Origin: Deltaproteobacteria bacterium
Lineage (GTDB): Bacteria; Desulfobacterota; GWC2-55-46
DNA length: 11,551 bases
Direction of reading: 5' to 3'
Assembly: GCA_021825035.1 (NCBI GenBank)
Contig: JAKAIQ010000045.1
Coordinates: 1-11,551, forward strand
The notes under the pieces were generated by a model. The model searched no databases and was not told the origin of the DNA. It worked only from the letters and a program-made list of their open reading frames with translations. Shown one piece after another: positions 1 through 6,711 of the stretch. How positions within the stretch are numbered: the first letter of the stretch is position 1; the number at the start of each line of letters is the position of its first letter. The translations under genes were made by a program, and so were the position numbers.

Positions 1-441
1 GTGGCCGGGGCGAACCTCGAAGCGGAGGCGATGAGGCGGTTTAAAAGGTCGGTCACGGTAAGGTACGTCGATGCCGGGTCGTGCAACGCGTGCGAGCTTG
101 AGGTTGCCTCCATCAATAACCCCGTCTACGACTGCGAACGGTTCGGCATTCACCTTACGGCATCCCCGAGGTTCGCCGATATCCTTCTCGTCTCCGGGCC
201 GGTATCGAGGAACATGGAGGTAGCCCTGAGGCGGACGTACGCCGCGATGCCGGAGCCAAAGCTCGTCATCGCCGTTGGGGACTGCGGGTACAACGGCGGC
301 ATATTCGGGTGCGGCTACGCCTCCCTCGGAAGCGTCGGCAACGTCATACCCGTGGACGTCTACGTCCACGGCTGCCCGCCGAGGCCGTCCGATATCATTA
401 ACGGCATACTCAGGGCCGTGGGAAGGGATGTTCAGCCCTGA
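1..441 (+). CDS. [NiFe] hydrogenase small subunit, group 4 (HyfI/HycG/EchC-like), NuoB-related
   Basis: This is the small electron-transfer subunit of a membrane-bound energy-converting hydrogenase. It would carry the proximal [4Fe-4S] cluster between the NiFe site of the large subunit and the ferredoxin-like subunit, on the cytoplasmic side of the membrane. Four cluster ligands are visible: C28 and C31 (GSCNACELE), C95 (GDCG) and C125 (HGCPPRP). The first pair is C-x2-C, as in group-4 hydrogenases, whereas complex I NuoB has adjacent cysteines; this favours hydrogenase over NuoB. At 146 residues it matches the short EchC-like form rather than HyfI/HycG at about 250. The start is uncertain. 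GTG at position 1 is the window edge, so the frame may extend further left. ATG at 31 (MRRFKRSV) is a likelier start and overlaps a TGA of another frame (ATGA, 31-34), as in a translationally coupled operon. No partner subunit is visible downstream, so this is probably the operon's last gene. Confidence 0.85.
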   Translation: MAGANLEAEAMRRFKRSVTVRYVDAGSCNACELEVASINNPVYDCERFGIHLTASPRFADILLVSGPVSRNMEVALRRTYAAMPEPKLVIAVGDCGYNGGIFGCGYASLGSVGNVIPVDVYVHGCPPRPSDIINGILRAVGRDVQP

Positions 442-464
442 AATGCAATGCTCGCGCCTGGGGC

Positions 465-492
465 TTGCAAATTTTACGCGTAATGATATTCT
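465..492 (+). promoter_or_regulatory. weak sigma-70-like promoter before the CPBP gene
   Basis: TTGCAA (465-470) and TATTCT (487-492) are separated by 16 bp in the gap between the hydrogenase gene and the CPBP gene. Each hexamer matches the consensus at only four of six positions. It is offered because the gap is locally AT-richer and the next gene needs a start of transcription; read-through from the left is equally possible. Confidence 0.25.
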
Positions 493-592
493 CTAACATG
501 GGTCTCCTCAAAAAGCCTTCAGAGCCCGGCCGTAGCGTCCGCCTTCAACGGTGAACGGGAAAAATGCGAAGAAAGGACAGGATGGACATCGT

Positions 593-1297
593 ATGAACGG
601 CCGCGAAGAAACGCCGCTCACGGCAATCAGGACGGGCCGCGTCGAATACCTTATCGAGGTAATCGTATTCCTGTTTCTCATCGTCCCGTCGATGCTGCTT
701 TCGTTTTTCGCCCTTAAGAGCGCGACCCTGAGCTTTCTCTTCGTCGCTTCGTCGGCCATCACGCGGGACCTCGGCCTGCTCTGCCTCGTCCTTTTTTTCG
801 CGTGGAGGAATGGCGAGCCCCTCGGCCTTTTCGGCTGGACCGGGAAGAACCTCTGGCGGGACGCGGCGATAGGACTTTTGCTGTTCATGCCCTTTACGGC
901 CGCCATCGGCTACATCGAAGGCACGCTCCAGTCGGCCGGGCTTTCGGCCCCGTCGGCGATGCCCTCGTTTTTAATGCCGGCGGGCAGGGCGCAGACCTTC
1001 CTCGCCTTTATTCTCGTGGCCGTGGCGGCGTTTGCCGAGGAGGGCATATTCCGGGGGTATCTCATAAGACGCCTGAGCCTCATAACCGGCAGCGTTCCGG
1101 CCGCGATCGTCATATCATCGTTCATATTTTCGATGGGCCACGGCTACGAGGGATCGGCCGGACTTATTACGGTCGGGATTACCGGCGCCGTTCTGGCGGT
1201 CATATATCTATGGCGCAAAAGCCTTGCGGCCCCGATAGTATTGCATTTTTTGCAGGATTTTGTCAGCATCATCGTCTCGCATTATTTCCTGAAATGA
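593..1297 (+). CDS. CPBP family intramembrane metalloprotease (CAAX protease/Abi)
   Basis: A 234-residue polytopic membrane protein of the CPBP (CAAX prenyl protease 2/bacteriocin-processing, 'Abi') family. All three family motifs are present: EEGIFRGYL (E149, E150, R154), FSMGH (H183) and HFLQD (H218, D222). In the family these form the metal or water-activating site inside the membrane. Hydrophobic stretches lie near residues 20-40, 43-70, 88-108, 133-150, 165-182, 190-206 and 211-230. Bacterial members have varied or unknown substrates, so the target here cannot be named. An upstream in-frame GTG at 551 has no ribosome-binding site, while ATG 593 has AGGA (579-582) and GGA (584-586) before it, so 593 is preferred. 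The gene stands alone between the hydrogenase subunit and the efflux operon and shares no obvious function with either. Confidence 0.85.
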   Translation: MNGREETPLTAIRTGRVEYLIEVIVFLFLIVPSMLLSFFALKSATLSFLFVASSAITRDLGLLCLVLFFAWRNGEPLGLFGWTGKNLWRDAAIGLLLFMPFTAAIGYIEGTLQSAGLSAPSAMPSFLMPAGRAQTFLAFILVAVAAFAEEGIFRGYLIRRLSLITGSVPAAIVISSFIFSMGHGYEGSAGLITVGITGAVLAVIYLWRKSLAAPIVLHFLQDFVSIIVSHYFLK

Positions 1298-1404
1298 GCC
1301 GGAACGCCGGGGCCTTCGCCTCAGGCGTAGCGAAATTCCAAACCGAGCCTGAAAGTCATCCGGCGTGCGCGGGCCGGCCGGATCGTCCGTTCAGCCGTTA
1401 TCTC

Positions 1405-1431
1405 TTGACAACCGGATTTTTTTTATATAAA
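1405..1431 (+). promoter_or_regulatory. sigma-70 promoter of the RND efflux operon
   Basis: A perfect -35 TTGACA (1405-1410) is followed by a T/A-rich run holding TATAAA (1426-1431, 15-bp spacer) or TAAAAA (1428-1433, 17-bp spacer). Transcription would start near 1438-1442. The palindromic operator at 1432-1447 sits directly over that point. Confidence 0.6.
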
Positions 1432-1447
1432 AAGTAAGTGCTTACTT
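1432..1447. promoter_or_regulatory. palindromic operator, TetR-type, over the efflux promoter start
   Basis: AAGTAAG-TG-CTTACTT is a perfect 7-bp inverted repeat around a 2-bp centre, abutting or overlapping the -10 element. Short, compact palindromes of this kind at the start of RND operons are usually sites for TetR/AcrR-family repressors. That assignment is inference, because no tetR-type gene lies in the window. A GTG (1438) in frame with the downstream gene lies inside this operator and is therefore unlikely to be its start codon. Confidence 0.6.
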
Positions 1448-1500
1448 ACCTTCGTCCCGTCGGTTTGCGGGCCGGGGGAATAAAAAAGGATATGGAACAC

Positions 1501-2850
1501 ATGGGAAGAAGCGAATCCGGCGGGCCCGTTCAGGCCAATGAGCCTTCTTGCGGCGCGCGGGGGCGCGTCGATGCCTCTTGCGCGGCGACGCCGCCCCCCG
1601 GTCGGCGTCCGGTTTTCCCTGAAAAGATCAAGGCGATCGCCCCGGTATTTTTTGCGCTGACTGTCCTTCTCGCCTCGTGCGCCAAAGAGAAAAAAGCGGT
1701 CGAGAGGCCGGGCGCGCCGGTCACCGTGGCGAAGGCTACGACACAGGACGTTCCGGTCGAGCTCGACGAAGTAGGCTCCGTGGAGGCCGTCTCGACCATC
1801 TCGGTCAAGTCGCAGGTAAGCGGAAAATTGAAGGAAGTCCGGTTCAAGGAGGGCCAGTACGTAAAGAAAGGGGAGCTTCTTTTCGTAATAGACCCGTTGC
1901 CGTTCGAGATGGCCCTGCGCGAGGCCGAGGCCGCACTGGCGAGGGATTCGGCCCGGCTCGACACCGCCAGCAAGGACTACGAGCGGGACAAAGCGCTCAT
2001 AAAGGGCGGCTACATCACGCCGCAGCAGTACGACCAGGCGGAGAACAACGCCAAGTCCCTTGACGCCTCCGTCAAGGCCGACCGCGCCGCCATCGAGGCC
2101 GCTAAAATAGACCTCGCCTACTGCTACATCCATTCTCCGATCGAAGGAAGGACCGGCAGCATACTGATGACCCTGGGCAACATCATAAAGGCCAACGACG
2201 ACAAGCCCATGGTCGTTATCTACCAGCTCCACCCGATATACGTGAGCTTCCCGGTCCCCGAAAAATACCTGAACGGCGTTAAAAGGCTTTCGAGGGGGCG
2301 CAGGCTCGAGGTTACCGCCTCGGCGCCGCCGCCCGCAAGCGGGCCTCTCGCCGGCGTTGGAGGCTGGGTGTCGAAAGGCGCGCTTACCTTCATCGACAAC
2401 GCGGTAGACACCTCGACCGGCACGATAATGCTGAAGGGAACCTTCGCAAACAGGGACGATCTCCTCTGGCCCGGGCAGTTCGTCAACGCCGTGCTCAAGC
2501 TCTACGTTCAGAAAGGCGCGGTCGTGGTACCGGCGCGCGCGGTGCAGACCGGGCAGAAAGGCGAGTATGTTTTCGTCATAAAGCCGGACAACACCGCCGA
2601 GGAACGGGGCATATCGGCCGGCGTGAGCTTCGGCCCGGAAGGGTCGAGGCAGACCGTGATCGAAAAGGGCGTCAACGCGGGCGATACGGTGGTTACCGAC
2701 GGCCAGCTTCAGCTCATGACCGGCGCGAAGGTGGAGATAGTCGGCAGGGCCGGGACAGGCGCGCAGAGCGCCGCCGGAACACCGGCCGGGTCCGAAAACG
2801 GGGGCAAGCCGCAAGGCGCCGGAAAAAACGGCACTGGAAAAGGGCGCTGA
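1501..2850 (+). CDS. RND efflux periplasmic adaptor (membrane-fusion protein), lipoprotein, MdtA/AcrA-like
   Basis: This is the periplasmic adaptor joining the inner-membrane RND pump encoded next to an outer-membrane channel. A hydrophobic stretch (IAPVFFALTVLLAS) ends in the lipobox LASC with the lipidated cysteine at C60, so it should be anchored in the inner membrane. In order there follow the first half of a lipoyl domain (about 95-132), an alpha-helical hairpin (about 135-205), the second lipoyl half (SPIEGRTGSILM, about 211-225), a beta-barrel (about 245-345, with DTSTGTIMLKGTF and WPGQFV), a membrane-proximal domain (about 345-415) and a Gly-rich tail. ATG 1501 is chosen because AAGGA (1486-1490) precedes it by 10 nt. 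ATG 1492 is possible, and GTG 1438 would lie within the operator. The roughly 40 residues before the signal peptide are unusually long. The stop codon overlaps the permease's ribosome-binding site. Confidence 0.9.
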   Translation: MGRSESGGPVQANEPSCGARGRVDASCAATPPPGRRPVFPEKIKAIAPVFFALTVLLASCAKEKKAVERPGAPVTVAKATTQDVPVELDEVGSVEAVSTISVKSQVSGKLKEVRFKEGQYVKKGELLFVIDPLPFEMALREAEAALARDSARLDTASKDYERDKALIKGGYITPQQYDQAENNAKSLDASVKADRAAIEAAKIDLAYCYIHSPIEGRTGSILMTLGNIIKANDDKPMVVIYQLHPIYVSFPVPEKYLNGVKRLSRGRRLEVTASAPPPASGPLAGVGGWVSKGALTFIDNAVDTSTGTIMLKGTFANRDDLLWPGQFVNAVLKLYVQKGAVVVPARAVQTGQKGEYVFVIKPDNTAEERGISAGVSFGPEGSRQTVIEKGVNAGDTVVTDGQLQLMTGAKVEIVGRAGTGAQSAAGTPAGSENGGKPQGAGKNGTGKGR

Positions 2851-2852
2851 GG
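2849..2852 (+). promoter_or_regulatory. ribosome-binding site coupling adaptor and permease genes
   Basis: GAGG overlaps the TGA stop (2848-2850) of the adaptor gene and lies 7 nt before the permease ATG at 2860. This spacing indicates translational coupling in one operon. Confidence 0.6.
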
Positions 2853-2859
2853 CAGGTCG

Positions 2860-5800
2860 ATGAATATCTCGGAAATCTTTATCCGCAGGCCCGTAATGAC
2901 CACGCTCCTCATGCTCTCGTTCCTGCTCGTGGGCATAGTGGGGTACAGGAGCCTCCCCGTAAGCGACCTGCCGAACGTCGATTTCCCCACGATACTCGTT
3001 ACCGCGAACCTTCCGGGCGCAAACCCGGATACCATGGCCTCGGCCGTGGCGACCCCTCTCGAACGGCAGTTCTCGACCATAGCCGGGCTCGATTCGATGA
3101 CCTCGACGAGCGCCCTCGGCACGACGCAGATAACCCTTCAGTTCAACCTTTCGAGGAGCATTGACGCCGCGGCGCAGGACGTCCAGTCGATGATAGCGGC
3201 CGCGGCCCCCAATCTGCCGCCCAACATGCCGACGCCGCCGACCTACCAGAAGGTCAACCCGGCCGAACAGCCCGTAATATATATATCGATGAGCTCCACC
3301 ACGCTCCCCCCCTCGACCGTGAACGACTACGCGGATACGTTCGTGTCTCCGCGCCTCTCGACGCTTCCGGGGGTGGCGCAGGTGCAGGTCTTCGGCTCCA
3401 TGAAATACGCCGTGAGGGTCCAGGCCGACCCCAAGGCGCTCGCGTCCCGCGGCATCGGGCTGGACGAGGTTGCGGCGGCCGTGAGCAGCGGCAACGTGAA
3501 TCTCCCGACGGGTTCGCTCGACGGAAGCCATAAGGCCTACGTCATAAACACGAAAGGCCAGCTCGTAAACGCGAAATCCTACGAGCCCCTGATAGTGGCC
3601 TACCGCAACGGCGCCCCGGTAAGGATAAAGGATATCGGCAGGGCCGTGGACTCCATAGAGAACGACAAGACCGGCGGATGGCATAATACCACCAGGGCGC
3701 TCGTCCTCGCCGTGCAGAGGCAGCCCGGCACGAACACGATAGAGGTCGTCAACGAGATAAGGGCCCTTCTGCCCCTTTTCCGGGCGCAGCTTCCGGCCTC
3801 CGTGAACCTCACGGTTCTCTACGACCGCTCGGCGTCGATAAGGGATTCGGTCGCGGACGTCAAGTTCACGTTTGTCCTCGCCATCGGCCTCGTCATAATG
3901 GTCATATTCCTTTTCCTGAGGAACCTGTCCTCGACCCTGATACCCACGATGGCCCTTCCGATGTCGATAGTGGGCACGTTTTTCATCATGTATCTCCTCG
4001 GATACAGCATCGACAACTTTTCGCTGATGGCGCTCATACTGTCGGTAGGCTTCGTCGTGGACGACGCCATAGTCATGCTCGAAAATATCGTCCGCCACGT
4101 CGAAAGGGGCGAATCCGTCATGGAGGCGGCGTTCACCGGGTCGAGGGAGATAGGCTTTACGATACTCTCGATGACGCTCTCTCTTGTCGCCGTCTTCATA
4201 CCGGTTTTGTTCATGGGCGGCATACTCGGGCGGCTTCTGCACGAGTTCGCCGTGACGATATCCGCGGCCGTCCTCGTATCCGGCTTCGTCTCCCTTACCC
4301 TTACGCCGATGCTCTGCAGCCGTTTTCTGAGGGAGGAGAAGGAGGGCAAGGCCGCTCACGGCGCGATTTACAGGGCGCTTGAATCGGGCTTCGACGCGAT
4401 GCTCGGGTTCTACGAGCGCACCCTCAGGTTCACCATCCGCCACAGGCGCCTGACGATGGCCGTTTTTTTCATCATCCTCGGCGCGAGCGCCTACCTCTTC
4501 GTCGTGATACCGAAGGGGTTCCTGCCCTCCGAGGATACGGGCGCGATATTCTCCTTTACCGAGGCCCAGGAGGGGATTTCGTTCAAGGACATGGTGAGGC
4601 ACCAGGATGAGCTTGCCTCGATCGTCCGGAAAGACCCGAACGTCGAAGGCTACATGTCTTTCGTGGGTCCCAGCAGCGTAAGCCCGGCGAGCAACTCCGG
4701 GATAATCTTTTTCATATTGAAGCCGCGCAACGTCAGGAGCATGACCCCGGAAGAGATAATAGAGGAGATGCGCCCGAAGTTCGCGAAGGTCTCCGGGATA
4801 CGCATATTCATGCAGAACCTGCCGCCGATACGCATAGGAGGGCAGCTTACGAAGAGCCAGTACCAGTTCATCCTTCAAAGCCCGGATACCGGCCTTCTCT
4901 ACAAGGCGACCCCGGCCTTTGAATCCGAGATGAGGAAGCTGCGCTCGCTTCAGGACGTCACGAGCAACCTGCTCGTGGAAAATCCCCAGATCAACGTCAC
5001 CATAGACAGGGACAGGGCCTCGGCTCTCGGCGTCACCGCCGGAAAGATCGAGGACGCGCTCGACAGCGCCTACTCCGAGCGGCAGGTCTCGACCATCTTC
5101 GCGCCCAACAACGAGTACCAGGTCATCCTCGAGCTTGAGAAGGACTACCAGATGGACCCGGCCGAACTGTCGCTCCTTTACGTGAGGACTTCCGGGGGGA
5201 CGCTTACGCCCCTGTATTCGGTCGCGAAGCTCGAAAAGGGGGTCGGCCCGCTCACGGTAAACCATCTCGGCCAGCTACCGGCGGTCACCATCTCGTTCAA
5301 CCTCAAGCCGGGCGCATCGATCGGGGACGCGGTGGCCGAAGTCCAGGCCCTTGCCCGCAAGGCCCTGCCGTCGACCATAAGCACCGGGTTTCTCGGCACC
5401 GCGCAGGCCTTCCAGGCGTCGTTCAAGGGGGCCGGGATACTCCTCGTGCTGGCGATACTCGTCATTTACATAGTCCTCGGCATACTCTACGAAAGCTTCG
5501 TACACCCGCTTACGGTGCTCTCCGGCCTGCCTTCGGCGGCGGTCGGCGCGCTCGCCACGCTCATGCTTTTTCATAAGGACCTCAACGTCTACGCCATGGT
5601 CGGCGTCATAATGCTCATAGGCATCGTGAAGAAGAACGCGATCATGATGATAGACTTCGCCATCGAGGCCGAAAGGGTCGAAGGAAAGACCCCGGAAGAG
5701 GCCATCTATCAGGGCTGCATAATAAGGTTCAGGCCCATAATGATGACCACCATGGCGGCCCTCATGGGCACCCTGCCCATCGCCCTCGGATTCGGCGCCG

Positions 5801-5952
5801 GGGCCGAGGCGAGAAGACCTCTCGGTCTTGCCGTCGTGGGAGGGCTTTTGCTGTCCCAGACGATAACGCTTTACATAACCCCGGTCATCTATACCTACCT
5901 CGACGCGTTGCAGAGAAAGATAACTGGAAAAAAGAAGGAAGAGCCGGCCTGA
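2860..5952 (+). CDS. RND multidrug efflux permease (HAE1 family, MdtB/MdtC-like)
   Basis: A proton-driven inner-membrane efflux transporter of 1030 residues, the normal length for AcrB/MdtC relatives. The N-terminus (ISEIFIRRPVMTTLL, LPVSDLPNVDFPTI) and the stretch LPGANPDTMASAVATPLER resemble MdtB/MdtC more than AcrB. The proton-relay residues are present: D401-D402 in VVDDAIVMLENI (TM4) and K925 in GIVKKNAIMMIDFA (TM10). TM1 is near residues 12-30, TM2-6 lie roughly within 335-490, TM7 is near 528-546 and TM8-12 lie within about 860-1015, with two large periplasmic loops between. Translation probably initiates at GAGG (2849-2852) and is coupled to the adaptor gene. E. coli Mdt needs two different permeases, but only one is encoded here, so it probably works as a homotrimer. 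No TolC-type channel gene follows. Substrates cannot be told from sequence. Confidence 0.95.
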   Translation: MNISEIFIRRPVMTTLLMLSFLLVGIVGYRSLPVSDLPNVDFPTILVTANLPGANPDTMASAVATPLERQFSTIAGLDSMTSTSALGTTQITLQFNLSRSIDAAAQDVQSMIAAAAPNLPPNMPTPPTYQKVNPAEQPVIYISMSSTTLPPSTVNDYADTFVSPRLSTLPGVAQVQVFGSMKYAVRVQADPKALASRGIGLDEVAAAVSSGNVNLPTGSLDGSHKAYVINTKGQLVNAKSYEPLIVAYRNGAPVRIKDIGRAVDSIENDKTGGWHNTTRALVLAVQRQPGTNTIEVVNEIRALLPLFRAQLPASVNLTVLYDRSASIRDSVADVKFTFVLAIGLVIMVIFLFLRNLSSTLIPTMALPMSIVGTFFIMYLLGYSIDNFSLMALILSVGFVVDDAIVMLENIVRHVERGESVMEAAFTGSREIGFTILSMTLSLVAVFIPVLFMGGILGRLLHEFAVTISAAVLVSGFVSLTLTPMLCSRFLREEKEGKAAHGAIYRALESGFDAMLGFYERTLRFTIRHRRLTMAVFFIILGASAYLFVVIPKGFLPSEDTGAIFSFTEAQEGISFKDMVRHQDELASIVRKDPNVEGYMSFVGPSSVSPASNSGIIFFILKPRNVRSMTPEEIIEEMRPKFAKVSGIRIFMQNLPPIRIGGQLTKSQYQFILQSPDTGLLYKATPAFESEMRKLRSLQDVTSNLLVENPQINVTIDRDRASALGVTAGKIEDALDSAYSERQVSTIFAPNNEYQVILELEKDYQMDPAELSLLYVRTSGGTLTPLYSVAKLEKGVGPLTVNHLGQLPAVTISFNLKPGASIGDAVAEVQALARKALPSTISTGFLGTAQAFQASFKGAGILLVLAILVIYIVLGILYESFVHPLTVLSGLPSAAVGALATLMLFHKDLNVYAMVGVIMLIGIVKKNAIMMIDFAIEAERVEGKTPEEAIYQGCIIRFRPIMMTTMAALMGTLPIALGFGAGAEARRPLGLAVVGGLLLSQTITLYITPVIYTYLDALQRKITGKKKEEPA

Positions 5953-6097
5953 GGCGCGGGTCTTCCAGGAGGAGCTTCCGGCTGCCCGCAGCCTGTTGCG
6001 ACCGGGCATCCCAGCGATTTTCCTCTTCTTTTGCCGTGCAGGCGGAGCGCGCCATAGCCCCGGACGCCGGATATGCGCCCGAATGCCGCCTTTTTCC

Positions 6098-6127
6098 TTT
6101 ACAGGCCCTTCCGGGAAAGGATATAAT
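6098..6127 (+). promoter_or_regulatory. consensus sigma-70 promoter for the response-regulator pair
   Basis: TTTACA (6098-6103), an 18-bp spacer and a perfect TATAAT (6122-6127) place a transcription start near 6134, about 26 nt before the ATG of the single-domain receiver. This is one of the best sigma-70 matches in the window. It makes the two-regulator unit independent of the efflux operon upstream. Confidence 0.75.
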
Positions 6128-6159
6128 CAGACTGTCCCCATCAAATACGGGAGAAAGAA

Positions 6160-6603
6160 ATGGACTACAGGAACAGCAAGCTCATAGAGATACTCATGGT
6201 GGAAGACAATCCGGCTGACGCGCGCCTCACGAAGGAGGCCTTCAAGGACGCAAAGGTGCTGAACAACATGCACGTCGTCCCGGACGGCGAAGAAGCCATG
6301 ATGTTTCTGAAGAAGGCCGGCAAATACAACGAGTCCCCTCGGCCCGACCTGATACTTCTCGACCTGAACCTGCCCAAAAAAGACGGCAGGGAAGTGCTCT
6401 CCGAGATAAAAATGGACCAGGACCTCAAGCGCATCCCGGTAGTCATCCTGACCACGTCGGAAGACGATAAGGACATCTTCACGGCCTACGACCTCCATGC
6501 CAACGCCTACGTAAAAAAGCCCGTCGACCTCGATCAGTTCATGAAGATAGTCGAGGCCGTTGAGGACTTCTGGCTTTCGGTCGTAAGGCTGCCGTCCAGG
6601 TAA
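6160..6603 (+). CDS. single-domain response regulator, Rcp1-like receiver
   Basis: A 147-residue stand-alone receiver with no output domain. It carries the acidic pocket E15/D16 (MVEDNPADARL), the phospho-acceptor D68 (LILLDLNLPKKDG), the switch Thr/Ser region (VVILTTSEDD, T98-T99) and the conserved Lys of KKP (K120). The VEDNPAD start, the long alpha-2/beta-3 region and the LNLPKKDGREVL loop place it in the Rcp1-like family. Members often receive phosphate from hybrid or phytochrome-type histidine kinases and act through protein contacts. No kinase gene is in the window, so its partner is unknown. GGAG (6150-6153) lies 6 nt before the ATG, and a consensus promoter lies at 6098-6127. It is probably co-transcribed with the NtrC-type regulator downstream, for which it could act as a phosphate source, sink or modulator; that is inference. 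Confidence 0.9.
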   Translation: MDYRNSKLIEILMVEDNPADARLTKEAFKDAKVLNNMHVVPDGEEAMMFLKKAGKYNESPRPDLILLDLNLPKKDGREVLSEIKMDQDLKRIPVVILTTSEDDKDIFTAYDLHANAYVKKPVDLDQFMKIVEAVEDFWLSVVRLPSR

Positions 6604-6699
6604 CCCGTCCACTCATGCCGGGGCCATTCGCCCCGCCGATGACAATTGGCTGAGGCTGTTCAAGGCAGCCCGTCCACCCAAATTAGGGCGTTTCGCCCC
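6586..6699 (+). repeat. imperfect tandem repeat with hairpins between the two regulator genes
   Basis: Copy 1 (6586-6634) and copy 2 (6653-6699) share AGGCTG, AGG-x-A, CCCGTCCAC, GGGC and TTCGCCCC in the same order. Over the last 31 nt of each copy (6604-6634 and 6669-6699) 23 positions match without gaps at an offset of 65. Each copy ends in a small hairpin: GGGGC/GCCCC (6620-6634) and GGGCG/CGCCC (6686-6698). Copy 1 overlaps the end of the receiver gene, and copy 2 ends at the ATG at 6700, so this looks like a local duplication of the 3' end of the first gene. Confidence 0.6.
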
Positions 6700-6711
6700 A
6701 TGGAATCCCGA

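Noticed and set aside
1423..5265. A 1280-codon open frame on the minus strand, antisense to the adaptor and permease genes
   Set aside because: Its composition is dominated by Arg, Gly, His, Tyr and Asp as expected for the complement of GC-rich membrane-protein codons. It has no recognisable domain, and both sense-strand genes have full family motifs.
5980..5993. Small hairpin GGCTGC/GCAGCC after the permease gene
   Set aside because: A 2-nt loop is too tight for the full stem and no T-run follows.
5275..6009. A minus-strand open frame over the end of the permease gene
   Set aside because: Same shadow effect as the larger antisense frame, rich in Arg/Gly/His/Tyr, with no ribosome-binding site or domain.
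6041..6095. Possible intrinsic terminator after the efflux operon (GGCGG ... CCGCC then TTTTT, with inner CCGG-ACG-CCGG)
   Set aside because: The outer stem is only 5 bp around a 40-nt interior with mismatches, and the T-run overlaps the next promoter's spacer region. Too weak to call.
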